Positions 10,780-19,827 of a DNA stretch of 64,000 nt are shown one piece after another. Position 1 is the stretch's first letter. Each line of letters opens with the position of its first letter. The notes below the pieces were generated by a model. The model did no database searches. It was not told the origin of the DNA and was given only the letters and a program-made list of their open reading frames with translations. Source of the DNA: Longimicrobium sp. (GTDB taxonomy: Bacteria; Gemmatimonadota; Gemmatimonadetes; Longimicrobiales; Longimicrobiaceae). The stretch spans positions 17,852-81,851 of the forward strand of contig DASUYB010000122.1 in the NCBI GenBank assembly GCA_036377595.1. The letters run 5' to 3'. A program made the position numbers and the translations under genes.

Positions 10780-13496
10780 GCCCCATCGCACACGCCGTGG
10801 CCGCGTGGCTGCTGGCCTATGCCGTCCACAGCACGCTCCTGCTCGGCGCCGCCGCGCTCCTGGCCGGCCGCGTGGTGCGCGACCCCGCCTGGCGCGAGAC
10901 GCTGTGGAAGGCCGCGCTGGTCGGCGCCGTCCTCACCGTCTCCGTGCAGATGCTGGTGGACTTCCGCCCCGTGGTGGGCCGCTGGTCCTTTCCCGCGAGC
11001 CGCGCGGGCGATGCGGTGCCATCCTCCGCGCCCCCGTCGGAGGTGCAGCGCGCGAGTGCAGGCCCGCGCGCCGAATCCCCCTCTCCCGTAGCGGCCACGC
11101 AGAAGGTGCCCGCCGCGCCGGCGACGGCCGCCACTCCGTCCCCCTCCGCGCCGTCGACCAATGCGGCGCGCGACGCGACGCCGACGACGGCTGCCGCGCC
11201 GCGCGAGCTGCCGTCGCGGACGGGGTGGGGCGCGATACTGCTGATGGTGTGGGCCGCGGGAGCGGCGCTGCTGCTCGCGCGGGTGGTGTGGCGGCAGGCG
11301 TCGCTCCATCGCCTGCTGCGCGACCGGCGATTGGTGGACGACGCCGCGCTCCTGGCCCTGCTCGACGAGCTGCGCGTCAAGGCCGGCATCGCCGCGCCCG
11401 TACGGTTGACCAGCAGCGAGCGCTGCGCCACGCCGATGGCGCTGGGGACCGGCGAGGTGTGCGTCCCCGCGCGCTTCGTGGCCGGGCTGGCGACCGAGGA
11501 GCAGCGCGGCGCCCTGGCGCACGAGTTGGCGCACCTGGCGCGGCGCGACCCGCTCTGGCACCTGGCCGCCGGGCTGGCCGAGGCGCTCTTCTTCTTCCAG
11601 CCGCTGAACCGCCTGGCCCGGCGCCGGCTGCGCGAGTCCGCCGAGTACCTGGCCGACGACTGGGCGGTGCGGCAGACCGGCTCGCCGCTGGGGCTGGCGC
11701 GCTGCCTGGTGGAGGTGGCCGCCTGGGTCTCGGCCGCGCCGCACCCCGTGCCCGAGGGCGCGCTGGCGATGGCCGAGGGCGGACCGACGTCGCTCGCCCG
11801 CCGCGTCGAGCGGCTGGTGCAGCGCGCCGACCTTCCCGCGCTCCCCCGCGTGGGCACACGCGCGGCGGCCGCGCTCGTCCTCCTGGCCGCCGTCGCCGTG
11901 GTGGCGCCCGCGGTGGCGCCGATCTCCGCCGCGGCGGAGGAGCCGCGGACGAGCGCCACCATCGACAAGCCCCAGCATCGCGCGCCGCGGCAGGAGCCGG
12001 TGGTCATCCGCCATCCCGATCCCGCGCAGCCGCTGGCCGGCCGCTGGGAGTGGGCCGCGGAGCAGGCGCGGCGGAGCAACCGCCGGGCGTACTGGGTCGG
12101 CTGGTCCATCACGCCGGTCCCCCTGCGCCACGACGGCGGCTACGTCGAAGGCGGCCTGAACGTCGACGAGCTCGACGACCGGCCGCTTCCCTCGATCGTG
12201 GGCGCGTCGGAGCGCGACGCCATCATCCTCCTCCGCATGGGCCCGGGCGGCCGCCTGCAGCAGGTGAGCACGCGCGTGGGACGGCTGGGGATGGCGCTGG
12301 GCGGCATCCCGGTGTACTGGCTCGGCCCCGCGCGCACCGGCGAGAGCCTGGACTGGCTGATGGCGCGCGAGCGCTCCGAGAGCTCGATGGAGGTGCGCGA
12401 CGTCCTGCTCGCGACCATCGCGCTGCACCCCGATCCCAACCGCGTGGTGCCGCTCCTGCTGGACCGGCTGCAGGCTCGCGACGAGGAGCTGCGCGCCGCC
12501 GCCGCCCACGGGCTGGGGCGCCAGGCCCGCCCCGACGCGCTCCGGGCGGTGGTCGCCGCCAGCGAGAACGACCCGTCGGAGCGCGTGCGCGGCGAGGCGG
12601 TGGAGGCGGTCGGCGAGATGCGGCTGCCCGAGGCGCTCCCGGCGCTGCGGGGAATCCTGCGCGGCTCGCGCCACGTGGACGTGCGCCGCGAGGCCGCCGA
12701 GTCGCTGGGCGAGCAGGAGGGCGACGGCATCGCCGCCGAGCTGGAGCAGGTGGCGCGGACCGATCCCGCGTTGGAGGTGCGGCAGGAGGCCACCGAGGCG
12801 CTGGGCGAGCAGCCCGCCGAGCGCGCGCTCCCCGTGCTGGAGCGGCTCGCCCGCGCCCATCCCGACGTAGATGTCCGCCGCGAGGCCGTGGAGACGCTCG
12901 GCGAGCTGCCCAACCTCGCGGGGCTGCGGCCGCTGGAGGAGATCGCCGCCCGCGCAGGCGACCCCGAGGCGCAGCGCGAGGCGGTGGAGACCATCGCCGA
13001 GTACCCGCCCGAGGTCAGCCGCCCGCGTATCCGCCGCTTCGCCACGAGCGCCCGGAGCCCCGAGGTGCGCCGCCAGGCCGTCGAGGAGCTGGGGGGGATG
13101 AAGAGCCCCGAGGCGCTGGGCGACCTGGAGGAGATCGCCATACGCGACCGCGACCTCGACGTGCAGCGCGAGGCGGTCGAGTCGATGGGTGAGCAGCCGC
13201 CCGAGCGCGCCGTGCCCGTGCTGGTGCGGATGGCGTGGCGCCACCCGGTGCTGGAGGTGCGCCGCCAGGCCGCCGAGACGCTGGGCGAGAGCCGGAGCGA
13301 AGCCGCGCTGTCGGCGCTCGACGAGATCGTCGCGCGGCATCCGGACGTGGACGTGCAGCGCCAGGCGGTGGAGACGATGGGCGAGTTCCCGGCGCGCATG
13401 GCCCGCGCGCGCCTGGAGCGCATCCGCGCCACGCACCCCAGCCTCGACGTGCGCCGCGAAGCCGCCGAGACCCTCTCCGACCTCGCGTCGCAGTAG
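10776..13496 (+). CDS. M56 (BlaR1-like) membrane metalloprotease with C-terminal HEAT repeats
   Basis: The 906-residue protein has N-terminal membrane segments (about residues 5-60), a long Pro/Ala/Ser-rich linker, another membrane segment (about 150-170), then the cytoplasmic zinc protease motif HELAH at 249-253 with the downstream ESAEYLADDWAV element. A fourth membrane segment follows near residue 370. From about residue 535 to the end are repeats of roughly 31 residues built on R-EAVE-LGE (AVETLGELP, AVESMGEQP, AAETLGESR and others), that is, HEAT/PBS-lyase-type helices. BlaR1 normally carries a penicillin-binding sensor at this end; the HEAT array replaces it, so the signal is probably a protein partner rather than a beta-lactam. 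Confidence 0.88.
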   Translation: MSPIAHAVAAWLLAYAVHSTLLLGAAALLAGRVVRDPAWRETLWKAALVGAVLTVSVQMLVDFRPVVGRWSFPASRAGDAVPSSAPPSEVQRASAGPRAESPSPVAATQKVPAAPATAATPSPSAPSTNAARDATPTTAAAPRELPSRTGWGAILLMVWAAGAALLLARVVWRQASLHRLLRDRRLVDDAALLALLDELRVKAGIAAPVRLTSSERCATPMALGTGEVCVPARFVAGLATEEQRGALAHELAHLARRDPLWHLAAGLAEALFFFQPLNRLARRRLRESAEYLADDWAVRQTGSPLGLARCLVEVAAWVSAAPHPVPEGALAMAEGGPTSLARRVERLVQRADLPALPRVGTRAAAALVLLAAVAVVAPAVAPISAAAEEPRTSATIDKPQHRAPRQEPVVIRHPDPAQPLAGRWEWAAEQARRSNRRAYWVGWSITPVPLRHDGGYVEGGLNVDELDDRPLPSIVGASERDAIILLRMGPGGRLQQVSTRVGRLGMALGGIPVYWLGPARTGESLDWLMARERSESSMEVRDVLLATIALHPDPNRVVPLLLDRLQARDEELRAAAAHGLGRQARPDALRAVVAASENDPSERVRGEAVEAVGEMRLPEALPALRGILRGSRHVDVRREAAESLGEQEGDGIAAELEQVARTDPALEVRQEATEALGEQPAERALPVLERLARAHPDVDVRREAVETLGELPNLAGLRPLEEIAARAGDPEAQREAVETIAEYPPEVSRPRIRRFATSARSPEVRRQAVEELGGMKSPEALGDLEEIAIRDRDLDVQREAVESMGEQPPERAVPVLVRMAWRHPVLEVRRQAAETLGESRSEAALSALDEIVARHPDVDVQRQAVETMGEFPARMARARLERIRATHPSLDVRREAAETLSDLASQ

Positions 13497-13522
13497 AACG
13501 GGCCGATCACCCGATCCGGGTC

Positions 13523-13570
13523 CCCCTTCGTACCGCGGAGTGGCGGTGCGGAGGGGTTCTCGCTTTCTCC
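13523..13570 (+). terminator. Probable terminator after the M56 gene
   Basis: Bases 13523-13536 (CCCCTTCGTACCGC) pair with 13543-13556 (GCGGTGCGGAGGGG) using two G-U pairs, over a 6-base loop. A pyrimidine-rich tract TTCTCGCTTTCTC follows. It stands 27 bases after the stop. Confidence 0.6.
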
Positions 13571-13604
13571 CCGAATCCCCGAAAGATGATGGGGAGAATG
13601 CGAA

Positions 13605-13788
13605 TGAATTCGCGGCTACAACTACACGAAGTCCGCCTTCGCGGACTACAAATGTGCGTGCAGCCGGAACATCTGCGCGCGCGACGTGCTTCGGTCGATG
13701 GATGCCAGATGCGAGCGCCGAAGTCGCGCCTGCTCCGAAGCCGGTAGTCCGCGAAGGCGGACTTCGTGTGGTTGTTGCCGCGGATTCA
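13605..13788. repeat. Paired inverted repeat, GTCCGC-CTTC-GCGGAC family (copy C)
   Basis: Arm 13605-13650 and inverted arm 13744-13788 match copy A. The interior shares GCGCGCGACG, GGATGCC and GCTCCGAAGCC with copy D (58493-58695), so the whole unit, not only the arms, is repeated. It ends 58 bases before the island boundary. Confidence 0.8.
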
Positions 13789-13845
13789 GCCGGGGGGCTG
13801 CCAAGTGCAGATTCTGGAAGGACTTACAACCTGCGGTTCCTACCC

Positions 13846-13868
13846 ACTGTCAGTTGCAACTGTCAGTT
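13846..13868. other. Left attachment site (attL)
   Basis: ACTGTCAGTT-GCA-ACTGTCAGTT: two direct 10-mers separated by GCA, 3 bases beyond the integrase stop codon. The 13-mer ACTGTCAGTTGCA recurs at the right end (56718-56730). The preceding TTCCTACC (13837-13844) is the inverted complement of GGTAGGAA found right after the other end. Confidence 0.75.
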
Positions 13869-13871
13869 CGC

Positions 13872-15179
13872 TCAGGCCGCCTTCGGCAGGCCTGTTTCCG
13901 GCTCGCGCGGACCCGGCTGGGGGGCCGGTTCCGCTTCCAGCAGTGCAACCGCTTCCTGCAAGGTCGGCAGGTCCACGTAGTCGTAGATGCGTCGCATCGT
14001 TCCCCACGTGGTGCCCGCAAGCTCTTCCTGAATCGCAGGGGCGAGGTTCCGGAAGCGCGGGTCGCGGATGCCAGCCCGCTTCTCGCCGTGATACCCAAGC
14101 CGGGGGAGGTTGATCCCGAGCTTGTTCCGCGCCGCCTTCATCCAGTTGTGGAGCCGCTGGCGCGACACCGGCTGCGCCGGGTCGCTGGGCGCCGGGAGGA
14201 GCCACGGTGACTCCCCCAACCCTTCCTCGCGCCGCTTCACCAGCGCGAGCCGGATGGTCTCGATGGCGCGCCCCGTGAGGGGAGTCACGCGCGTCTTGCC
14301 GACCTTGTCAAACTCACCGTTCCACCGGACGGTGCCGGCGGTCAGGTTGATGTCCTCCAGCGGGAGCTGGCGGACGCTGTTCATCCTACGCCGGGTCTGG
14401 CGGCACAGTTCCATCACCACCGCCATGCGCCAGTTCGGGGCACCCGCCACGAGGCGGTCGTGCAGCTCCTGCGTCATCTCCTGGCGCAGGGGCTTATCCT
14501 CCACCGGGGTCGGGAACCCTTCCCACGGGTTGCGCAGCAGGAGCACCGTACCGTCGTCCCGCTCCAACTTCGCCCACCGGAACACCGCGCGCAGGAACCG
14601 CACGTCGTTGCAGATGGTCTGTTTCCCCGCCTTGTACGGAAACCCCGGAATCGTCCCCTCTGCCCGCGCCTTCAAGAAGGCGTTGTAGCGGACCCGACCG
14701 ATCCCGGTCTGCGGCCGACCGTTCGCGCCGATCCGCTCCACGACCGCCTCCGCACCGAAGAACGCCAGGAACATGCGCGCGTCGATGCGGTTGGACCGCT
14801 GTGTGCCCGGCTTCTTCGTGGGAACGACTTCACGAAGATACAGCTTCAACAGCTTCCCGAGCGTTAGCGGGCCGTTAATCTTCGGCGTCGCCTCGCCCGG
14901 ACCCATCTCCCCCCACCTTTCCGCTACCTGCTCGGCCTTCTTCATGGCCTCGGAGCGAGTGGTGATTCCTTCGGCGCTGAGGCAGAGCCGGGTGCGGCGC
15001 TTCCGCTGCCGACCCGTCTTCGGATCAATGACCGGACCCCGGTTGTCAAACACCGCCTCAAACCATTCAAGGTAGAGCGGCCCGTCTTTGACTTCTTCGT
15101 AGGCGCGGACGCGGTTTCTGCCCTTCTTTCCCGCCGCGTAACTCCACGTCTCCGGCTTAGCCTTATGCGCCATCGTCAT
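13872..15179 (-). CDS. int: Tyrosine recombinase (integrase)
   Basis: The 435-residue protein has an N-terminal SAM-like core-binding region (LGKLLKLYLREVV, about 108-200) and a C-terminal catalytic domain. Visible catalytic elements are Arg in RQTRRRMNSV (about 260-269), the H-x-x-x-R pair H364-R368 in GYHGEKR, Trp392 in LAGTTWGTMRR and the nucleophile Tyr399 in RIYDYVD. The H-x-x-x-R spacing differs from the usual H-x-x-R. It should cut and rejoin the att sites for integration and, with the excisionase, excision. The gene ends beside attL and overlaps the upstream gene by 4 bases. Confidence 0.92.
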   Translation of the reverse strand: MTMAHKAKPETWSYAAGKKGRNRVRAYEEVKDGPLYLEWFEAVFDNRGPVIDPKTGRQRKRRTRLCLSAEGITTRSEAMKKAEQVAERWGEMGPGEATPKINGPLTLGKLLKLYLREVVPTKKPGTQRSNRIDARMFLAFFGAEAVVERIGANGRPQTGIGRVRYNAFLKARAEGTIPGFPYKAGKQTICNDVRFLRAVFRWAKLERDDGTVLLLRNPWEGFPTPVEDKPLRQEMTQELHDRLVAGAPNWRMAVVMELCRQTRRRMNSVRQLPLEDINLTAGTVRWNGEFDKVGKTRVTPLTGRAIETIRLALVKRREEGLGESPWLLPAPSDPAQPVSRQRLHNWMKAARNKLGINLPRLGYHGEKRAGIRDPRFRNLAPAIQEELAGTTWGTMRRIYDYVDLPTLQEAVALLEAEPAPQPGPREPETGLPKAA

Positions 15180-15559
15180 TGCTCCCCCTTAACGATGGCG
15201 CGCGCAACCTGCAATAGTGAATTTACAGGCTGCTCTATATCTGGCGCAAGTCTTTTATTTTTAGGGGTATAGCCGGGTTTTCGGGGTAGTTCGGATTCGT
15301 AAAACAACGGGGCATCTTCTGTCCCAGCTCGACGCACCTTGTCACCCTCGCGCCATAGCCGACGCAAGTGACTGCGCGAAAAGCCGGTTAATTCAACGGC
15401 TTCCTCCAGCGTGACGCAGGCATTAACGCGTTCGCGCTCCTCGGCCTCAACGTCCGCCGCGCACTGCTCCAGCGCCGCCGCCTGCGCTTCGGCGCCATAG
15501 CGGCGCAAGAGCCCCGCGTGCTCTCTCCAGAGCCTTGCCAGATCCGCACGGTCGTACAT
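15176..15559 (-). CDS. Excisionase-like HTH protein
   Basis: The 127-residue product has a helical N-terminus (RADLARLWREHAGLLRRYG and on) and, at about residues 45-95, a MerR/excisionase-type winged helix: ACVTLEEAVELTGFSRSHLR followed by RLWREGDKV and the wing FYESELPRKPG. Its position directly before the integrase, overlapping by 4 bases, suits a recombination directionality factor. A transcriptional regulator of the same fold is the alternative. Confidence 0.65.
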   Translation of the reverse strand: MYDRADLARLWREHAGLLRRYGAEAQAAALEQCAADVEAEERERVNACVTLEEAVELTGFSRSHLRRLWREGDKVRRAGTEDAPLFYESELPRKPGYTPKNKRLAPDIEQPVNSLLQVARAIVKGEQ

Positions 15560-16155
15560 CGCCCCTCCCCGAACGGTCTTCGCCCGAATGCGCCCGACTC
15601 TGAGAGTGCCCTATAAGCGGGCCGAGGTGCTACAAACAGGCGTGTCAGATTCAACGGGTAGGACCGTCCTTTCCGCTACAAGGTTTCACAACAATTTGTC
15701 TAATTCCTTTTCAGACAGCAGCTCTGTAAGTCGCGCCGATGCAGGGGGTCACGCGAAAACGGGTGTTTTTGATAGAACGCAAATGACTTGCGCTGTCACG
15801 GGAAAGACTACGATTCGGACGGAGTAATCCGTGCCCGGTGGCGGATTCGGTGTATGTACGCGCAAAGACGCGCCGCACTGAATGCGCCGGATCGGGCAAG
15901 AGAAAAAGTACAAGTTGTCGCTGGGGCGTCATTTCGACACGATTCGCGACAGAGAAGGCGTGCCCACTGTCGTCACCGGAGGAGGACGATTCCCTGTCGC
16001 TAGAAAAGGACAGCGGTGGATATTCCGGTCGGAATGCGCGAGCCACGACCTACGCCCGCTCCTACTACGCCGCCCCCTATAGCGCAACTCGCAACGCGTT
16101 CGTAATGTTGAGGTGCTGACCCTTATTGATCCTTCCAGCATTAACCCCCGCAGAG
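15560..16155. other. Divergent intergenic region between excisionase and TPR genes
   Basis: No ORF here has family signals or a good ribosome site. It contains the less GC-rich block GTCTAATTCCTTTTCA (15698-15713), which recurs with two changes at 17831-17846, and one copy of the 14-bp dispersed site. The AT-rich part around 15690-15790 is the likely promoter zone for the integrase operon or the TPR gene. Confidence 0.5.
16022..16035. repeat. Dispersed 14-bp site 1 (GT centre)
   Basis: ATTCCGGTCGGAAT between the divergent excisionase and TPR genes, 121 bases before the TPR start. Confidence 0.9.
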
Positions 16156-17475
16156 ATGGTCAAGCGTGCTGCTCGCGTGAGCCGCGCTGCGCGGCCCTGG
16201 CGCATTGATCGGGCGCCTCTACCACGGCCGTGGATCGACGTGCTGAACGAAATCCCTTCGGTCTTCGGTCTGGAGCTGGCCACGCTGGTGCGGCAGCTCT
16301 GGCTCGCAGCGGAAGTCGATGGTACGGACGTAATTCGGCCAAAGCTGTTCGCCCCTACCACCGCCGTTCACGTCGGAGAGCGTCGCACTGAAGCACTCCA
16401 CGAAGCTCCCCGCGGCGCCCGCGCGCCTCTCCGGGTGCTGATGCGACTGACTGGCCGCCGACCGCCGACCCGTGCCGAACTCGCCGCGGCTTGCGAGACA
16501 TTGGCGGACTGGGCTCAGGAGGCGGGCCACACCGAAACCGCAATTCAGATCGCCGAAGCGGGTGCGGCGATCAGTCCCGGCCCACGCTCCTCATTCATCG
16601 CTGCGCGAACAAACCGGTATGCAGATGAGACCTGGCGTTCGGAGATCTTCTATGCACGGGCAATTCGCGTTGCCTACCGTCTCCAAGACTGGGATACGTA
16701 CGTGCGTGCGCACCTGGGTTACGCCCGCCTAGAGTCTGATCGAGGACGCGTGCGTGCGGCCGCAGGGCACTTCGTATCCGCGGCCCGCGTCGCGCTCGAC
16801 CAAGGTCACGCGTGGCTCGCAGCGCAAGTGTATCACGACCTCATCTCCCACTACTACGAGCTCGGGGAGACGAAACGGGCTTTCGACGCCGCGATCCGCG
16901 CGCTCACCATCTATCCACGCCATCACGAGCGCTATCCGCTCGCTGTGCACGACTTCGCTGTGCTGCTTCTCCTGCAGCGTCGGTATGCCGAGGCGTGGCC
17001 TCTATTGAAGATTCTGATAAGGGCGCCCCTACGGCCACACGACGAAGTGATCGCGTGGGGCACATATGCGCGCGCGGCAGGGAGTCTGGGGCACCATGAG
17101 GAATACGCCGAGGCGGAAGCGCGCGTGTTGAGACTCACGCCGCATTATCCGACGTTCGCGGCAGCAGCGTACCTAGGTTTGTCCATCGGCGCTCACGCGC
17201 TCGGGGACGACGAACTCGCCCGCCATTATGTCGAGCGTGGAATCACGATCGCCGAGCGACGGCGCGACCGCCAAGCCTTGCGGGAACTCCGTGAAATCGA
17301 AAAAGAGATCGAGGAAGGTGTCGAGCTGGTGCCGGCTCCCCCACTCCGAGGGGAGCCGGCGGACCGCCTGGCTGAACTCGCTGGGCTGCTCAACGAGCAC
17401 GTCCGCGCTTGGCGCGCGGAGACCTGGACCCGGAAGGAGAACCAATACGGGCTTGCGACGCTAGGCCCCGTATAG
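16156..17475 (+). CDS. Tetratricopeptide-repeat protein
   Basis: The ATG at 16156 gives a 439-residue protein (a TTG 30 bases upstream is an alternative). The basic N-terminus MVKRAARVSRAARPWRIDR is followed by helical pairs typical of TPRs from about residue 110 on: ACETLADWAQEAGHTETAIQ, VYHDLISHYYELGETKRAFD, DFAVLLLLQRRYAEAWPLLK and AYLGLSIGAHALGDDELARH. TPR arrays bind partner proteins; no catalytic motif is seen. It is the first plus-strand gene next to the recombination module and might be regulatory. Confidence 0.65.
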   Translation: MVKRAARVSRAARPWRIDRAPLPRPWIDVLNEIPSVFGLELATLVRQLWLAAEVDGTDVIRPKLFAPTTAVHVGERRTEALHEAPRGARAPLRVLMRLTGRRPPTRAELAAACETLADWAQEAGHTETAIQIAEAGAAISPGPRSSFIAARTNRYADETWRSEIFYARAIRVAYRLQDWDTYVRAHLGYARLESDRGRVRAAAGHFVSAARVALDQGHAWLAAQVYHDLISHYYELGETKRAFDAAIRALTIYPRHHERYPLAVHDFAVLLLLQRRYAEAWPLLKILIRAPLRPHDEVIAWGTYARAAGSLGHHEEYAEAEARVLRLTPHYPTFAAAAYLGLSIGAHALGDDELARHYVERGITIAERRRDRQALRELREIEKEIEEGVELVPAPPLRGEPADRLAELAGLLNEHVRAWRAETWTRKENQYGLATLGPV

Positions 17476-17484
17476 CGGGTTTCC

Positions 17485-17655
17485 TCAGTTTCCAGAGCCC
17501 GCGAAGATTCCCCCGCGGTTGTTACTTGAGTCGGCCGTCGCGTCGTGGGACGCGGCGGCTGATTGCCGTACATCCCGTTCCGAGCTGCTGGTCGGAAGTC
17601 TCTCGCACGCGGAGACGAGCACGGCGACGGCGGCGAGAAGGGCAAGCTTGCGCAT
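17485..17655 (-). CDS. Small lipoprotein
   Basis: The 56-residue product is MRKLALLAAVAVLVSACERL followed by a Ser/Asp/Asn-rich tail. The lipobox LVSAC predicts acylation at Cys17. A GAGGG element lies about 9 bases before the ATG. The mature peptide is only about 40 residues and has no recognisable domain; an exclusion- or killer-type peptide is possible but unsupported. It converges on the TPR gene. Confidence 0.55.
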   Translation of the reverse strand: MRKLALLAAVAVLVSACERLPTSSSERDVRQSAAASHDATADSSNNRGGIFAGSGN

Positions 17656-18135
17656 GGGGGTGTTCCCTCGACTAAAGAGGTGATTGGCGGGCAGCCGAAG
17701 TGAAAAAATCGGCTCCACAATTGTAAATCCGCCCACACGCTTCACGCCACCTGACACGGGTACTCACTTCCCGTCACCGAGCACGCCCTTCGCAGATGGG
17801 TTACCGCGCTCGTACGGGTTGCCAAATTTCGTCTAATTGCTTGTCAACAAAGCATTTCCGTGTCACACGATACCCTGCCCATTTACCGCCACCGGGTACG
17901 CGGCTGGACGGCGTACACATTCGCCGTCAATGTTCTCGCCCAGTGAATTTTCCGGCTGAAAGTGCTCGCGGCTGCTCTACCCGGCAGCGACACCATTCCG
18001 GTCGGAATGCGCCAACGGGTCGTTAAATCCGCACGAGCGAAGGCGAAAAGCGCGCACGGCCCCTCCGCCGTGCGGGCGCTCCGCAGGGCGAACGATCAGG
18101 CCGAATCGGACCGGAGGGTTTCTTAGAGGGACGGG
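17656..18135. other. Intergenic region upstream of the 18,136 operon
   Basis: No gene is visible. The block GTCTAATTGCTTGTCA (17831-17846) matches 14 of 16 bases of 15698-15713, and the surrounding 17,820-17,880 stretch is AT-richer than its neighbours. One 14-bp dispersed site lies at 17995. Promoters for the divergent lipoprotein and 18,136 genes are expected here. Confidence 0.5.
17995..18008. repeat. Dispersed 14-bp site 2 (GT centre)
   Basis: ATTCCGGTCGGAAT, 128 bases before the 18,136 gene. Confidence 0.9.
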
Positions 18136-18369
18136 ATGAGCAGAACCGACCTGCAGAGACTGCACGACGATCTCGCCGGAGTCGCGCGCGCGATTGCACG
18201 ACTACTTCTGCGTGAACGCTACGACGAGGCTGAGCTGGCTGAACTGGAAGTGCGGCGCGACGAGTTGAGGCGAGAAATCGCAACACATCAGGAACCACCC
18301 AAGCCCGAGACTATTGAGCTCCGTCTCCCCGGTGAGTATCGCGAGCTGCCATCCCACAGATCGCAATGA
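18136..18369 (+). CDS. Small coiled-coil protein, function unknown
   Basis: The 77-residue product is almost all charged helix (LHDDLAGVARAIARLLLRER, then EAELAELEVRRDELRREIA), a probable two-helix coiled coil, with a Pro-rich tail. A GAGGGA ribosome site precedes the ATG. It overlaps the next gene by 4 bases, so the two are probably translated together. No family is recognised. Confidence 0.6.
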   Translation: MSRTDLQRLHDDLAGVARAIARLLLRERYDEAELAELEVRRDELRREIATHQEPPKPETIELRLPGEYRELPSHRSQ

Positions 18370-18767
18370 TAGCGCTAACGCCGTCCCCGCCTGCGCGCGC
18401 CGGCGCGACGCCTGATGACCTGGAACGCTTTCGGGACGCTCTGCGGCGGGCGATCCGTCGCTCCGGGCTCCGGGTCGTCGCGCGAGAGGTCTGCATGTCT
18501 CCATCGGGGCTGCAAAAGTTCATTGACGGCACAATCCCCTATAGCCGCACGGTTGAGCGGGTGCGGAGTTGGTACTTCCGGAAAGCTGGTCTCCATGAAG
18601 TACCACCCGACGAAATAGCAGACAGCCTATCTCGTTTCGTAGCAACACTGCCCGATCCCACACAGGGTGTGCTGAACCTTCTCTCCGCGATAGACCAATC
18701 CTATGCCGAGCAGGGAATGCTCTCTCCGTCCTGGATTATTGCCGTGCGTTCACGGCTGGCGGCGTAG
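18366..18767 (+). CDS. Putative HTH DNA-binding protein
   Basis: The 133-residue product has a segment FRDALRRAIRRSGLRVVARE followed by VCMSPSGLQKFIDG at about residues 23-57, which reads as a lambda-repressor-like helix-turn-helix (recognition helix SPSGLQKFIDG). A helical C-terminal half may mediate dimerisation. The assignment rests on this pattern alone. It overlaps the preceding coiled-coil gene by 4 bases; the HNH gene starts 10 bases downstream. Confidence 0.5.
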   Translation: MIALTPSPPARAGATPDDLERFRDALRRAIRRSGLRVVAREVCMSPSGLQKFIDGTIPYSRTVERVRSWYFRKAGLHEVPPDEIADSLSRFVATLPDPTQGVLNLLSAIDQSYAEQGMLSPSWIIAVRSRLAA

Positions 18768-18777
18768 GGCTGTGGCT

Positions 18778-19827
18778 ATGGAAGGATCGAGCCGCAATAA
18801 CAGCCGCGTGAAGCTCGGAACGAAGCCGTGTCGCGACGAAATAATATCAGCATATCGGACGGCTGAACCGCCAGCGACTTTCCGCAGTGTCGGAGCTGGG
18901 TTGGGGATCTCGCGTGAAACGGTCCGGCAGTCAGTACTGGCATGGGAGGCAGCGACCGGAGAACTGCTTCCCCGCTGGCCCGAGCGAAAACGGGCCGCGA
19001 CACCGCCGGCGGCGCCGGCGCCGCCGCCTCCCTCCATCGCCCAGCGCCTCCTCCGGAACGCCTGTCCCAACCCGGGCACGGGCTGTTGGGAGTGGCTCGG
19101 GCCGAACAGCAGGAACCCGCAGTTCTGCGCGCTTCAGGAGAGGTACGCCTACCGCGTTGCATACGTGATGTGGCATGGGCCTATCGCGAAAGGGCATATA
19201 GTCAAGCGTACCTGCCGCAATACCCGCTGCATAAACCCTTGGCATCTGGAGGCGCTTACGTATGTGGAAGCGTTTCGGAAGTATGGCCGTCGCCCCCGAC
19301 GGGCTCGCGCACCGAAAACGCACTGCATGCGTGGGCACGAGCTGACGCCCGAAAATACCCTCTCCAATCCGGGTTATGCGATACGGGATGGCGTAAGGAT
19401 TCGTGTTGAGCAGCGGATATGCCGCATCTGTCGCGAGGCGTATCTAGCGCAATACCGACCACCAGCTCCCCCCCCGCCGCCGCCGCCCATCCGGTCGATC
19501 AAAGATCCCGACGAGCAGGAGATCGAGCGGATCGTACGAGCCGCCATCTCCGCACCGAAAGCGAAGCGGCTGGAGACGATCATTGAACGGCTCTCCAGGG
19601 CCGTGAACTGGTGGGGGGACTGGACCATCGAGCACAGGCCGAAGGCGGGCGAAGGGTGGTTCGACTTCCTCCGACGAACCGGCCGCCAAGCTCATTGGCT
19701 TGAGTGGGCCGTCTGCCGGATTCTCGACGATCCGCGTGTGCAGCAAAAGGTGCTGGCGATCAATCCTGAGATCGACGATCCGCTCTTAAGACGGGAGGTT
19801 CCACATCATGTCCGCACGTCGGATTGA
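18778..19827 (+). CDS. HNH-endonuclease-like protein with zinc ribbon
   Basis: From the ATG at 18778 the product has 349 residues. An N-terminal HTH-like part (TFRSVGAGLGISRETVRQSV) is followed by a Pro-rich linker. Then comes an HNH-type core: GTGCWEWLGP, ERYAYRVAYVMWHGPIAKGH, CRNTRCINPWHLEALT. A zinc ribbon CMRGHELTPENT...CRICREAY and a helical tail follow. In phage HNH proteins a His normally precedes the Cys of the TC-n-CINP-HL block; here the sequence is IVKRTC, so the first catalytic His seems lost and the protein may bind rather than cut DNA. It overlaps the next gene by 20 bases. Confidence 0.7.
   Translation: MEGSSRNNSRVKLGTKPCRDEIISAYRTAEPPATFRSVGAGLGISRETVRQSVLAWEAATGELLPRWPERKRAATPPAAPAPPPPSIAQRLLRNACPNPGTGCWEWLGPNSRNPQFCALQERYAYRVAYVMWHGPIAKGHIVKRTCRNTRCINPWHLEALTYVEAFRKYGRRPRRARAPKTHCMRGHELTPENTLSNPGYAIRDGVRIRVEQRICRICREAYLAQYRPPAPPPPPPPIRSIKDPDEQEIERIVRAAISAPKAKRLETIIERLSRAVNWWGDWTIEHRPKAGEGWFDFLRRTGRQAHWLEWAVCRILDDPRVQQKVLAINPEIDDPLLRREVPHHVRTSD

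Noticed and set aside
13797..13871. tRNA gene 3' end as the integration target
   Set aside because: No cloverleaf or TTCNANNC-type T-arm is visible at either end; the target looks like an intergenic palindrome.
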